64,000 nucleotides of DNA from Tachypleus tridentatus (GCF_004210375.1 NC_134825.1:69679558-69743557); one strand, 5' to 3'. Counted from the stretch's first letter, positions 1 through 11,300 are shown. Notes: generated from the sequence alone by a model not told the origin. Program-made: numbers and translations.

Positions 1-47
1 GGACAGTTAGCGCAGATAGTCCTTCTGTAACCTTGTGTGAATATCTG
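1..47 (+). repeat. SINE-A 3' tail fragment
   Basis: The window opens inside the 3' end of a SINE-A copy: it reads like the family's 'ggctagcgcagatagcc' block followed by the 'gtagctttgtgcgaa' segment, with several substitutions. The tRNA-like head lies outside the window. Confidence 0.7.
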
Positions 48-1100
48 AAACGATAAAAAAGGTTAAAAAATGTTATCTATTAGTGTTATTCTAAGTAAAA
101 TATTTTTGGTTACACTCTATAAAACGATGAATGCATTTACCTGGCTAAACAGTAGAATTTTTACCTGATGTATAAAACATGAGCAGTCATGTGCACATTA
201 TTTAAATGAAACCTATACATCTTAGGAATGACTCTCTTCTCGTATGTGGAAAAGAGTTACCCCAAAAGTTACTCTAAATGTAATATAAAAAGGTTTCTAT
301 AGGATATCTCTTTTCTTTCCGTCTCGTTCCTAAAAGTTTGATTTTTGAAACACATAAACCTTGAATCAGTTTCTAAGAACCGTACTCTATAGAAAATCAT
401 AGTCGAAGTATTTATGCTAAAAATATTATCTGATAACAATATCTTACGGTTTAAATTAGTAAGTCCAACATTGAGAAATATTAAAGCTAAAATTTAGAAA
501 ATCAACTTTGTTTTTATACCAGTTATCTTCCAAAATCAAGGATCTAAACATCTTTAACAAACACACATCATTCATTTTATATACGTAAACGCCATTTGAG
601 ATTAGTTGCGAGTGACGTAGGCGTGTAACTTCCATTTAGATAAAAATCGCATGTAGTGACGCCTTTCAGTGTCTTAGTCGAACAGCAGCACCTACGTAAT
701 AAATAAAATGTCTGTGCACTCTCAGCTGATGCCACTCGATTGTCACTAGAAGACCACAGTTTTTGAGCATTTGCTATATAAGTGAAGTTAGGTATCTACC
801 AGGACGACTTGGGGCGGAAAACCCCATTGGAAAACTTTACTCCTCAGCAGCTCCCATCTCATAGAGATATTGAAATTTGGCCTTTTACGAATTAAACATT
901 CTCCCCTTATCATATCTCCCACTGGAATAAAAAAATTTAAATTATTCTGTATGGAGGGGGATTAATAACTTCTTACACTGAAAGAAGTATCTCGAAAAAA
1001 AGTGGGACCCAGAGGGGAAGGGGGAGTGTAATAGCGGTTTGAAATAAAATCAGAGAGCATGGGGTAACTTGAACCTCTTTGATAACAATAAAAAAAAAAA
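48..1100. other. AT-rich intergenic DNA, nothing recognised
   Basis: No ORF of note and no repeat recognised in other parts of the window. A short oligo-A run at about 1089-1101 belongs to the tail side of the next SINE. Confidence 0.5.
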
Positions 1101-1377
1101 AGTTTGTTTGCTTTTGAATTTCGCGCAAAGCTACTCGAGGGCTATCTGTGCTAGCCGTCCCTAATGTAGCAGTGTAAGACTAGAGGGAAGGCAGCTAGTC
1201 ATCACCATCCACCGCCAACTCTTGGGCTATTCTTTGACCAACGAATAGTGGGATTGGCCGTAACATTATAACGCCTCCACGGCTGAAAGGGTGAGCATGT
1301 TTGGTGCGACGGTGATGTGAGCCCGCAACATTCAGATTACGAGTCGCACGCCTTAATCTACCTGGCCATGCTGGGCT
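1101..1377 (-). repeat. SINE-A, near full length
   Basis: Read on the minus strand it has the tRNA-like head (ending near 1377), the body blocks 'tgggggcgttataatgtg' (diverged) and 'agagttggcggtgg', then the 'gctagcacagatagcc' block and a CAAA-type tail at 1101. The B box is damaged. The small ORF over this stretch is repeat translation, not a gene. Confidence 0.88.
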
Positions 1378-3129
1378 ATATATAAAATAATAAAATAAAA
1401 TAAAATAAACTAGCACTTCTTAAAGACCAAAAATATACTTCTTTTCCATTTAATACCACTTGACTCCCCCTTCTGCCCGAAATAACTCTTTCTTCCTTTT
1501 GTCTCCCAATTAACTGTTTTCATTTCTGCTCTCCCCAGAATAAAACACACACCAAGAAACGCCACTAAATCGTACTAATATATTTTATAAATTTCTTTCA
1601 CTGTGCATTTTATTCCTATCCCAATATTTTAATTTTGCTCGATACTTACTGATATCACTGTTATTTCGAATGATAGAAGTATGGTTTTCTTTCACTACAT
1701 TTATGATTTAGAATTACGGAATGGGATTTTCCAAATAAAAGTATTAAAAAAAAATAGTAGCATTAACCTACAAACTGAAGAAGGATCCAAGAATACCATA
1801 GTAATAAAATATTAAATGAGATTTTAATAAATAATATTCGTTTTTTGGCAAATTCGAAAAGGTCTTTAATGATAACTTGCAAAATTCATGATATTGAGAA
1901 ATCACTCAGAGAGCATTCATGAAGTAAGAAACAGGGTCCCTTAGTCGCTGTCGGAAGTTCAGGTTGTTAAGATATAATCATAACTTATGATAGAAAACTA
2001 CCATAGAAAAACATGCACGGTTCACATACACTCGGAAAAGAAAGGACCAACATAGAGTTCAACTCATGAAGTAATGATTTAGTTTGCAGATTTTGCAAAT
2101 AACTCTTTATAACTATGCAGGGACTTGTCTAATTATTAGCACCTCAAGCTTCACATCGAAATGTTTGGTGTTACCAACCATTTTATGCCTCATAAAAGTG
2201 GTATTTAACCATGACATTCGATTTAAATAAACAGATAAAAACATGTGGCGGACACTACTGGCTTGCTACCTTTTCCTCTGGCAAATAGTTCAACATCAGG
2301 GACAACTAGACCTGATATCTAGGGGTTTCTGACCTGGCTGTTTAATTAATTTACTTGAAGCAGAAACCTACTTTGGGTTTTGATATTCAGTTACTTTAGT
2401 TACCAGGATACATTACATTAGTAAACACTGAGTATTTCTGTGTAAAATAATCGTAGATTCAAAGAAGATAACAAAGACAATATACCGTTCCTAAGATATT
2501 ATTTAAAACTATTGTTAAAATGTTGAAAAAATATCAGCAAAGAAGCGTTTACAGAAAAAAGTCGTTGTTTGTCTCAGAAAATATAGTTAAGCTTCACATC
2601 GGTGCTCCGCTCTACCGCGGTATCGAGAATACATCTTTAGAGCTCATAGACTTGTTGCGGTACTACTAAAGGCCAGATAATGTAACATATGGTTCATAAA
2701 AATGAAATCTAGACATTGAAACAAACACTGCCTTGGTTCAAATGATCGTATAATCAGTGCTTTCACCGGAACATTAACTTGCAACTTAACTATAAACTTT
2801 CAAATCTAATCCCTAGCTCTATCAAGTACAAACAATTTATTCAATATATTTATTACACAGCACACTTTTATCAAACCATCTATTCTACAAAATAAAATAA
2901 AAAGAGCAGAACATTGATCATCCTATGTGAATATATATATAAAACTATGGCTGAAACAAACAGAATAATTAATAAATCGCTTATGACTATTATTGATTCC
3001 CCAATTGCTATGACTTGTAGATTTTGTTCCAATCACGATCCCATCTTTTAGACTTTGTTCATGTGAGCAATGCATCCTAGATAACACAACCTTTTTCATC
3101 TCATATAAATACACATTCTATATCGTAAA
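1378..3129. other. AT-rich intergenic DNA, nothing recognised
   Basis: No coding signature, RNA gene or shared repeat was recognised. Short ORFs here (for example 2923-3114, minus) show no motif and are read as chance. Confidence 0.45.
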
Positions 3130-3405
3130 TATGATACCACTTAAGATAATTTACCGATTCAGCATTGCATGAATAAATGAAAAACAGTGGTCTTTGCTAA
3201 ACAGGATTTTTTTTATCATAAATTTAACAGCGCAGTGAATAATAGCAAACGGGATGCTGAATGGATTCAGTATTATAGATAAAACTAAAGACGCTGTTAG
3301 ACATCGCATAGATAATGCTGAACAAAGTATCTTATAGCTTAAATACTACGTGAATAATAATGCTAAATTAGGAAATTTAATATTGCATGAGTAAAATTAA
3401 GAATG
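3130..3405. repeat. Degenerate minisatellite, block 1
   Basis: Imperfect units recur about every 40-60 bp, with a core like 'gcatgaataatact' preceded by 'gatttaatat' or 'cattgcatgaa' variants. The same motif recurs at 8960-9270 and 10560-11090. It abuts the left edge of the Penelope-like inverted structure at about 3410. Confidence 0.5.
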
Positions 3406-3585
3406 AGTAAAAGTGATACATTTTAAAACCACAATAATTTTGGTTATAATGAACCACAGCAAAATTAGACGAGACAACGTTATATATATATATATACACA
3501 CTATATTTAAAAAACAACAACTTGTTTTTAGAACTCGTGATCCACGTCAGTTGTAAATTAGAGTTGTTTTTTTTAATGTTTTTTT

Positions 3586-3662
3586 CGCTCTGCCTACTAC
3601 GGGTACCTAAACCACTTTCTAGCGTTGTAAGTCCATAGACATAGAGCTGTGCCACTGGGGGT
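3586..3662 (-). repeat. SINE-B1 fragment
   Basis: On the minus strand it has the head 'cccccagtggcacagc', a decayed 'cttacaacgct' loop and the block up to the 'gcagagcg' motif. It interrupts the left PLE arm: the matching position in the right arm lacks it. Confidence 0.75.
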
Positions 3663-4908
3663 ACTTTGCAATTGAAGTAGTACCAATCAAAACATGTGTA
3701 CGTATATATACACAATATACATAAGGTAAGATGGTTAGCACAATTATAAAACAATATGAAACTTATATTGCTAACAAACATACGTATACGTGTCTAGACT
3801 GTTAATTTATACATAACTACAGGACTGATATTCCAGGACATTTATCTTTATTTAAATGAAGATCCCCATGTTTAATTATTATTAAGGAACATTTTTCTTA
3901 CATTTAATTCAATATAATTAATGGAACAAATTAATTCTATCTCGTACATTAAAATTAATGGCGTGTTTTGTTACCCATGATGAAGTGCAACTTTTGTTTT
4001 CCACGGCAAGTATTGTTCATTCAGATGACATTTTAGTTTACAGATTGTCTCACCAACATAGTCATTGTTGTCTTCACACTTTATTTTATAAATTCAGTTT
4101 TTGTCCAAAGATGTTATATTTTAATGAATGAAGCGGTTAAGATGAGTAAATAAGGTAGGCAAGTAACTCTATCTTTCGTTTTTGCATAAACAGAAGAAAA
4201 TATTGTGAGGATAGACTCATTTATTTTGTGAGATATCTTGTTAACATCTTTATCAATGATGATCGGACCATATCCTCTATCTGTGGTTCCAGTTTAAGAT
4301 AGCTGATTCCATTGAAACGGTCCAAATCCTTGAAAAAACATAAAAAAATGCTATGTAAATTAGAACACGGAACAAACCAACTTTTACAAAAAAATGATGA
4401 CAAGTCTCAATATGTAGAGGTGTAGAGACTGCAAAAAGACAGCTAAAAACTGATGATTTTCGGGTAAAATTAGATATTCTGGTCACAAAATTGATTTAAA
4501 ACGTCACCTGGTCATTTTGTTCGTTTCAAGGGATAAATTTAATGTTATTATGTTAATTGTTTAATTGATGTAAACATTATTTTTACTTAATGCAACAGTT
4601 ACTCCACGTTACCAAAGTATCATTCACATACTTGAACTAAATATTAGGCTTACGTGACAGTTTGGGAACATCAGTAGTTTCAAAATTATCTATGAAAATA
4701 TCACAAATCAGTGGAAGAGGATAATTCTTAAATTTTGGAATAAAATTTGTCAAGAAAATATAAAGATTTTCGGCAAGTTTATAATATTTTTTAATTTCAA
4801 GTGGGGAATTTCTGAATTAATCTGTCTTCAAAACGACTAATGTTCTCATTCACAGAGACTGATTGAAGTCAGTAAAGATAGAATATTTAAATAAATGATA
4901 GTATTTCT

Positions 4909-5020
4909 GCTCCTCGCTAGTACAGCGGTAAGTCTACGAATTTACAACCCTCAAATCAGGGGCTCGATTCCACTCGGTGGGCTCAGTAGATAGCTTGATG
5001 TTGCTTTGTTCACGCACACA
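4909..5020 (+). repeat. SINE-B2 copy
   Basis: tRNA-like head 'gctagtacagcggtaagtc', loop segment 'atttacaac', B-box-like 'ggggctcgattccac', then 'gtgggctcagtagatagc' and a 'ttgctttg' end. It splits the left PLE arm between sequence matching 'agtattt' and 'gttact..aattttaaagactgaat', which are nearly contiguous in the right arm. Confidence 0.8.
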
Positions 5021-5065
5021 CATAATGTTACTGTACACAATTTTAAAGACTGAATTTCATAAACA

Positions 5066-5723
5066 TCTTTTAACAGATTGTTAACCCCTTTATTTTTATT
5101 TAACAACTTATATGAACAATCTTTTAATAGACTCTTAATAATTTTTGTAATGGCTCTTACTACGAAAACGTGGTTGGCTACTATTTTCAGCTTTAATTAG
5201 AATATTGTCATTACTATATCTGTATCTCATCCTTTGTGAGATTGCCTTTACCATTAGTTTAATTGCTTATATATAAAACGCTTCTATCCAGGAAGATGTT
5301 TTTTTAATCCTAGATAGGAGGGAAAGTTTATTTAAGTTAGATTAAATTACTAGGATTAAATTTCCTGTTTATGTTACGAATAGGTTTCTTTGGAAAACTA
5401 TGTAATACTTTGTTTAATACTTTTAACCTTTTAACTGGCCCTCAATTATTTTATAATCGGATAAATCTATAGTATTTGGAAGTAGAATCATGGCGCTGTT
5501 ATTTCTGTTTGTGTATGTAGTTTCCAACGAGATATGTAGCTTTGATAATGTATCAAATATATTCCAGAGTTTTCTTGATGTTTAAAACAATCATGAACAC
5601 TAAAAGACAATATTTTCCTTTCTAAGAAATGGCTTAACATATATAAAGATGTCTCTGCTTCTTTAAGATGTAAATTATAAACTTTAATTTATATTATACA
5701 CATATAGGTTCGTTTCTCTCCCT
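5066..5723. other. AT-rich spacer with minisatellite-like start
   Basis: The first part (about 5066-5150) has imperfect units like 'taacagattgttaac' and 'gaacaatcttttaa' that resemble the repeats at 6840-7190. The rest shows nothing recognisable. Confidence 0.4.
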
Positions 5724-5899
5724 CATACCAAACATGTCCGCCCTTTCAGCCGTGGGAGCGTTATAACGCGCGTTCAATCCCATTATTCGTTGGTAAAAGA
5801 GTAGCGCAAGAGTTGGCGGTGGGTGGTGATGACTAACTGCATTCCCTCCAGCCTGATACTACTAAATTAGGGACAACGAAATTCCAGAAACAAACAAGG
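5724..5899 (+). repeat. SINE-A, 5'-truncated
   Basis: The tRNA head is missing. The body runs from 'accaaacatgtccgcc' through 'aagagttggcggtgg' and the 'ttccctcc..' block to a (CAAA)n tail. 5' truncation is usual for target-primed SINE insertion. Confidence 0.85.
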
Positions 5900-6118
5900 T
5901 TCGTCTCTTCTTTATAACATCTATGACTAAGCGTTATAGATGATACGTTTTGAAAGTGTATAAACAATATTACTTTTTACAGAAATATTAAACAGAAGTA
6001 TCTACATTTTACTAACAAATTAAGACGATTAACATTCAATTTTCTTTCTATACGTGTATGAAAAGCCTTAGAAAAGTCACAGATAGTTTAAATTTCTGTA
6101 ATATCATTTATTTTTTTA

Positions 6119-6238
6119 AGCCTCTTCACCCCTGAACAGCGGTAAACCTTCGATTTACACTGTTAAATTATGGGTTCAATTTCTGTCGCTGAACACAGCA
6201 AATATCACGATGTGGCTTTGCTATAAGAAAATAAAACA
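6119..6238 (+). repeat. SINE-B2 copy
   Basis: Head 'aacagcggtaaaccttcga' with loop 'tttacac', B-box-like 'gggttcaattt', and the subgroup tail 'tggctttgctataagaaaa'. Diverged but collinear throughout. Confidence 0.78.
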
Positions 6239-6839
6239 CAGACGTGTTTTAAAGAGAGCCTTCGTTAATATTATAATATAGTTTATTTCTTGGTAGTATT
6301 TATAAGTAAAGTTCGTCTATTTCACTTTACTTCCGTCAGTTATGTTTGGATTATAAAGTATACACTGCTCATTTTCCGAGATCAGCTATTAACCATTTTC
6401 TTCAAATTCCTCATGTTGTCTCGTTGAGTAAGAATCCGAATCAACTTGTGATAGTTGTCGAATTTCAATTCAGTTTTACTACTTTAGTTTATCATGTGAA
6501 CGGTTAGAGTTTACTCGTATGTTTTTGGGTATATAGTTAATAAAAGCGATACATCTTTTAAACCAAATTTATTTATCATTGCAAAACAAGCATATTTTGA
6601 TACTCTTTTGATTTGGTCATCATAAGAGCGAATGAAAGTAGACAAGACAATAATATACATACTATATTAAAAAAAAAACACACTCGTTCTTAGAACACGT
6701 GGTGCATGTCAATTACGTTAATGGTAAAAGTAATCTCACAAAAGACGAAATGACTGACCTTAAGGCTTTCAGATATAATATAGACACTGCCTTTACCAAA
6801 GTTGAAAAAGGTAATCAATCACTTTATCGTCGTAAAACC

Positions 6840-7190
6840 CATTGTAAAGAACAGTGTTAATAGAAGGTTCAGATAAGTTTTTGAAATAAGAATAAAACAG
6901 CTATATTAAAAATCTGTTAATAGATGGTTTCCATATATTATTAGCTAAGAATAAATGGATTAACAATCTGTAACCTCCCCTTCCATCCCAGTAACACAGC
7001 AGTATGTCTGCGGATTCGTACAGTTAAAAATCGGATTTCGGTACTTGTGGTGGGCAGAGCACAGATAGTCCATAGTGTTGCTTTGTGCTTAATTCTAAAC
7101 AAATGTTAACAGATTGATCACATACGTTTTTTAAATAAGATAAAGGAATGAACAGTCTTTTAACAAATGGCTCATTTTAGCTGTTAAATA
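6840..7190. repeat. Degenerate minisatellite inside the PLE
   Basis: Imperfect units like 'aataagaataaa' plus 'ctgttaatagatggtt' recur at about 6860, 6915, 7115 and 7165, interrupted by the SINE-B1 at 6973-7105. A few similar units occur at 5066-5150. It occupies the place where the missing middle of the PLE would be. Confidence 0.45.
6973..7105 (+). repeat. SINE-B1 copy
   Basis: Head 'taacacagcagtatgtctgc', B-box-like 'cggatttcggtacttg', then 'tggtgggcagagcacagata' and the tail 'gctttgtgcttaattc' followed by 'taaacaaat'. Confidence 0.85.
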
Positions 7191-8959
7191 AGAATCCTAC
7201 TAGAAATAGAAATAGTATTAAATAGTGTGTTACCTTAACTCCTAATCAGATTTATATATTTTTCCATCTAATTTAGTGCTTCACGATTTTCTAAATTATC
7301 TAAGATACATAAAAAAATCTCCCTTATTGTCAGATTGTTTCTGGAAGAAATTCTTCAACATATCTTGTTATCAGATTCATAGCCGGTAAATTTTCTTTCT
7401 TATCCGCACAACGGAAACAGTGCATTAAAGATTCAACACTCATCGGTTAAGAAATTCAGTCTTTAAAATTATGTATAGTAACTTCATGATTTCTTTAAAT
7501 ATTCTATCTTTACTGACTTCAGTCTCTGTGAATGAGGATATTAGTCGTTTAAAAAATAAATTAATTCAGAAATTCCCCACTTGAAATTAAAAAATATTAT
7601 AAATTTGACAAAAATCTTTATATTCCATTTTTCAAAGTAATTAACAATTTTTATTCCAAAATTCAAGAATTATCCTCTTCCACTGAGTTGTGATATTTTC
7701 AGAGATAATTTTGAAACTACTGATGTTCCCAAACTGTCACGTAAGCCTAATGTTTAGTTCAAGTATGTGAATGATACTTTGGTAATGTGGAGTAACTGTT
7801 GCATTAAGTAAAAATAATGTTTACATCAATTAAACAATTAACATGATAACATTAAATATATCTCTTGAAACGAACAAAATAACCAGGTGACGTTTTAAAT
7901 CAATTTTGTGACCAGAATCTCTAATTTTACCCGAAAATCATCGGTTTTTAGCTGTCTTTTTGCAGTCACTACACCTCTACATATTGAGACTTGTCACCAT
8001 TTTTCTATTAAAGTTGGTATGTTCCGTGTTCTAATTTACATAGCATTTATTATGTTTTTCAAGGATTTGGACCGTTTCAATGGAATCAGCTATCTTAAAC
8101 TGGAACCACAGATAGAGGATATGGTCCGATCATCATTAATAAAGATGTTAACGAGATATCTCACAAAATAAATGAGTCTATCCTCACAATACTTTCTCCT
8201 GTTTATACAAAAACGAAAGATAGAGTTATTTGCTTGCCTTATTTCCTCATCTTAACCGCTTCATTCATTAAAATATAACATCTTTGGACAAAAACTGAAT
8301 TTATAAAATAAAGTGTGAAGACAACAATGACTATGTTGGTGAGACAATCTGTAAACTAAAATGTCACCTGAATGAACAATACTTGCCGTAGAAAATAAAA
8401 GTTGCACTTTATCATGGGTAACAAAACACGCCATTAATTGTATGGGATGAGACCGAATTAATTTGTTTCATTAATCATATTGAAATGAATGTAGAAAAAG
8501 GTTCGTTGGAAATAATTAAACCCGGAAATTTTTACTTTGAATTAAGATTAATGTCTTAGAATTTCAGTCCTCCAATTGTATATAAATTAACAATGTCTAC
8601 GTTTATATATATTTGTTAACAATATAATTCTTACATTGTTTTATAATTATGTTAGTCATCTTACCTTACATATAGTGTGTTTATACATATGTATTGATTG
8701 GTATTGGATCATTTGCATAAAACTCCAATTTAAAATTAACATGCACCACGTGCTCTAAGCACGAGTTTTTTTATATGTAGTGTATATAATATTGTCTCGT
8801 CTAATTTCGTTCTGGCTGATGATGAACGAAATAAATGTGGTTGAAACATTTACAACATATCTCTGCTTTGTAATAATAAATAATTGTGGTTTAAAATGAT
8901 TATGATTTTTATTTATTAAAATGGTATAAGTTGTTTGAGTAAAATAATTAAAACAAACG

Positions 8960-9270
8960 ATTTGCTATCGCATAGATAATTCTAAACAAGGTACTTTATG
9001 GTTTCGTTTAGAATTTATAAGTGTTCTTTTATCACAAGTTACAGTTTTTACAATAAGGAAAAGTTTTTAAAATAATTTTGAGCTTCTGTAGTTAAGAATT
9101 ATCTCACCAGGGATTAGAATTTTTTCTTTACTGTAAAAACTGTATCCTGTAATAAAATAAATACTTCATGGATAATAGTACTAAATGAAATATTTTAGAG
9201 GTTTAATACTGCATGGCTATAAACAAAATTATTCAGAGGCGTCATATAGCGTGAATAATACAAGATAATT
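8960..9270. repeat. Degenerate minisatellite, block 2
   Basis: Same motif family as 3130-3405: 'atcgcatagataattct', 'cttcatggataatagtact', 'actgcatggctataaac' and 'tagcgtgaataatac', spaced irregularly. It starts just after the right edge of the PLE inverted structure, mirroring block 1 on the left. Confidence 0.5.
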
Positions 9271-9500
9271 TAAATTTTAAATGGCTGAAATCAGTCGTTT
9301 CTAAAGCTGGGATCGGTGCAAGCTCTGGTGTGATCGCAAGCTGGGCGGACACAACATGTGTAGCAAACAAAGCTGAATAAGCCCTTTCAAATACATTTTC
9401 AGAGTTTCACACACGATAGGTAGATATCTCTGAAATGGTCTGTTTGTTTGTGGTGCTTTGTACATTTGTTGTATCACAAATAGTGTAATCAAGGATATTG

Positions 9501-9669
9501 TATTCTACAGATGGCTGGTATGGGTATTAAAACTTTAATTAAATTAAAATACAGAACAACGTTTCGACCTTCTTAAGTCATCTTCAGGTTGACCTAAGAA
9601 TGCTGAAATGCTGTTTTGTACTTTATTTTAATTATAGTTTTAATACTCATACCAGCCATCTTTAGAATA
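9501..9669. mobile_element. Palindromic (foldback) element, PLE-associated
   Basis: Both ends read 'agatggctggtatg' inward ('cataccagccatct' at the right end), and complementarity continues with mismatches almost to the centre (near 9588-9593). On the minus strand, 9552-9587 reads CTGAAGA, then 15 nt with stem potential, then GAAAC and GTTGTTC, which is the order of conserved hammerhead core blocks. Similar 'ggtcgaaac' segments occur at 16790-16800 and 30735-30750 in other foldback pieces. The link to PLEs is inferred from shared flanking tags and from the published presence of hammerhead motifs in PLE terminal regions. Confidence 0.6.
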
Positions 9670-9683
9670 GAGTTTTACTTCAG

Positions 9684-9930
9684 TTGGGTTTGGTTTCGTT
9701 TATTTTGAATTTGCACAAAGCTACACGAGGACTATCTGTGCTAGCCGTCTCTAATTTAGCAGTATAAGACTAGAGGGAAGGCAGATAGTCATCACCACCC
9801 ACCGCCAACTGTTAGGCTATTCTTTTACCAACAAAGAGTGGGACTGACCGTCACATTATAAGGCCCCCACGGCTGAAAGAGCGAGCATGTTTGGTGTGAC
9901 GACGATTCGAACCCACGACTCTTAGTCCAA
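9684..9930 (-). repeat. SINE-A, head partly lost
   Basis: Minus-strand copy with tail at 9684, all body blocks and the B box 'ggttcgaatcg' (near 9905). It stops in the anticodon arm where the next PLE-like tag begins at about 9929. Confidence 0.88.
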
Positions 9931-10030
9931 GTGGATTTCTCGTCATCATAAATAGAAGACAATATATGAAACATTTCTTGAACTACTAGCCATGATGAAG
10001 CCATAAGAGCGAAATGTTGGCTAGTTTAGA
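9929..10030 (+). mobile_element. PLE terminal remnant with hammerhead-like fold
   Basis: Starts with the reverse complement of the tag 'gatgacgagaaa..ccactt' also seen at 16707-16726 and 30650-30670. At 9985-10025 the plus strand reads, in order, stem I 5' strand ACTAGCC, ATGATGA, a short stem-II candidate AGC...GC, GAAA, TGTT and stem I 3' strand GGCTAGT. That is the type-I hammerhead order with one core change (consensus C of CTGATGA is A here). The 'ataagagcgaa' part also occurs near 6627, at the left end of the PLE. Activity is not claimed. Confidence 0.5.
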
Positions 10031-10123
10031 TATTTTTTATTATCTTGAGAGTAAAGATATTTTTGAAGCATGTACTACAAATTATAAAAAAATAACAAAA
10101 TATTTCCATCAATTGACTGTATA

Positions 10124-10312
10124 GTTTTTTTTTATTTTGCGCAAAGCTACACAAGGGTTATCTGCGCTAGCCGTCTTTAATTTTGCAGCGTAGGACTAAA
10201 GGGGAGGCAGCTAGTCATCACCACCTTCCGTCCAACTCTTGGGCTACTCTTAAGTCAACGATTAGTGGGATTGACATTACATTATAAGACCACCACGACT
10301 GAAAGGGTTGAC
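10124..10312 (-). repeat. SINE-A, head missing
   Basis: Minus-strand body and tail, from the oligo-T (tail side) near 10124 to the 'ctgaaagggt' block. The tRNA part is absent. Confidence 0.83.
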
Positions 10313-10559
10313 CGAATACACCGTAGAGTTGCAACTGATACCTTGTACAAATATGAAAACTAGTCAGGACAGAAGAACAAATACAACTTTACCACTAGGA
10401 TTAAGCTTCTCATATGACTACTAACCTATGTACAAAAAACAACAAAAGATACATTATATATAATTACTGCTACCTAAATAACAGTGAATGAAAACATCTA
10501 TATTGTTGAAATTGATTGATTTTGATATAAGATTATATGGATACAAAATGAAAAAATTA

Positions 10560-11090
10560 CTTTGCGGAGTTAATATTGCACTGGTGAAACAAACAAACAA
10601 ACAAAGATATTTTATAAGTTTGATATCACGTGAGAAATAGTTAAAAATACTTTATAGATGTAATATTTCATGCTTAATATCAAATACATTAGTTTATACA
10701 TTTAACTATTAGAGAACAAACCTAAAGAAGACAATTTACAGAAATAATATCTCGAAGATAATACTGAAAGATATTCTATGTATGTAGTATCTTGTGTATA
10801 TCTTTAAAGAAACTATTTTATAAAGTTGTTGTGAGACTTTTAATACTAAAGACAATAATGCAGGTGTTCAGTCACTTATAGATACTGTATTAAACAAGAA
10901 GGTTCATAGGTTCACCATGGCATGAATAATACTAGATATTTTAGAGATGAAATATCGCATGTATAATATTGAGGAAAGAGTAGGTTTAAAAACACAGTGA
11001 TAAGGGTGAACAAGACAATGTATATTATACAATACGGCTAATACTAAACAAGATCTTCGTGTATATGTTACTTTATCTCGACAATATTAA
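10560..11090. repeat. Degenerate minisatellite, block 3
   Basis: Many imperfect units with 'atttcatgcttaatat', 'ggcatgaataatactag', 'atcgcatgtataatatt' and 'ggctaatactaaacaag', separated by 'tttatagatgtaat'-like spacers. Periodicity is loose (about 40-60 bp). Confidence 0.5.
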
Positions 11091-11177
11091 ATTACCTTAT
11101 ACAATTTGTATCTTATACCTTAGATTCGTATTTGGTTTACAGTAATTCACCACTATTGACTGTATTCTCAAAAGAAA

Positions 11178-11300
11178 AGTTTGAGTTTGTTTACTGATTT
11201 TTTTGCGGAAAACTACATGAAGGTTTTCTGCATCAGCCATTCCTAATTCTCAAGTGATGGACCAGAGGAAAAGTCAACCTCACGGCCTCACAGTGCTGAC
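11178..11300 (-). repeat. SINE-A, old decayed fragment
   Basis: Weak but collinear match to the 3' half: 'gcggaaaactacatgaagg', 'tgcatcagccattcctaat' and 'tgatggaccagagg' line up with the tail-side blocks of good copies. Confidence 0.5.

Larger units (their letters stand above)
3410..5065 (-). mobile_element. Penelope-like element, 3' part, inverted copy
   Basis: This segment is an imperfect reverse complement of the PLE at about 7420-8905. On the minus strand it carries the same remains: an RT-side block, the peptide TRISNFTRKSSVFSCLFAV (in 4277-4486), then KMLTRYLTK (near 4225), then the GIY-YIG-type segment near 4030-4100, then the terminal AT-rich arm. Stops and frameshifts interrupt it. 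Two SINEs (3586-3662 and 4909-5020) sit in this arm and are absent from the matching places of the other arm, so they arrived after the two copies existed. PLEs are retroelements with an RT related to telomerase and a GIY-YIG endonuclease. Inverted or tandem partial copies are a known feature of the class. No intact protein remains. Confidence 0.75.
6600..8905 (+). mobile_element. Penelope-like element, internally deleted, with inverted ends
   Basis: The left end (about 6640-6720) carries an AT-rich block with 'acacgtggtgcatg'. Its reverse complement lies at about 8740-8810, so the copy has inverted ends. Just inside the left end, 6718-6810 reads NLTKDEMTDLKAF.YNID, which resembles the N-terminal region of PLE proteins. 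After minisatellite and SINE-B1 sequence, the C-terminal half follows at about 7500: FKYVNDTLVMW (near 7758-7790), which matches the RT catalytic (Y)VDD-type block with N for the first D; TRISNF..CHHFSIKVGMFR (7908 onward); KMLTRYLTK (near 8150); then YKIKCEDNNDYVGETICK (about 8285-8350), a GIY-YIG nuclease-type start. Later sequence near 8425 (HGVTKHAIN) fits the end of that nuclease domain. Stops and frameshifts break all frames. Function would be RNA-templated DNA synthesis and target cleavage in the nucleus; this copy is dead. Confidence 0.8.

Noticed and set aside
8812..8868. Second hammerhead candidate (CTGATGA followed by GAAA) at the right PLE end
   Set aside because: The stems do not close in either reading of the blocks: no stem I partner and an A-C mismatch at the base of stem III. 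Treated as a decayed trace only.
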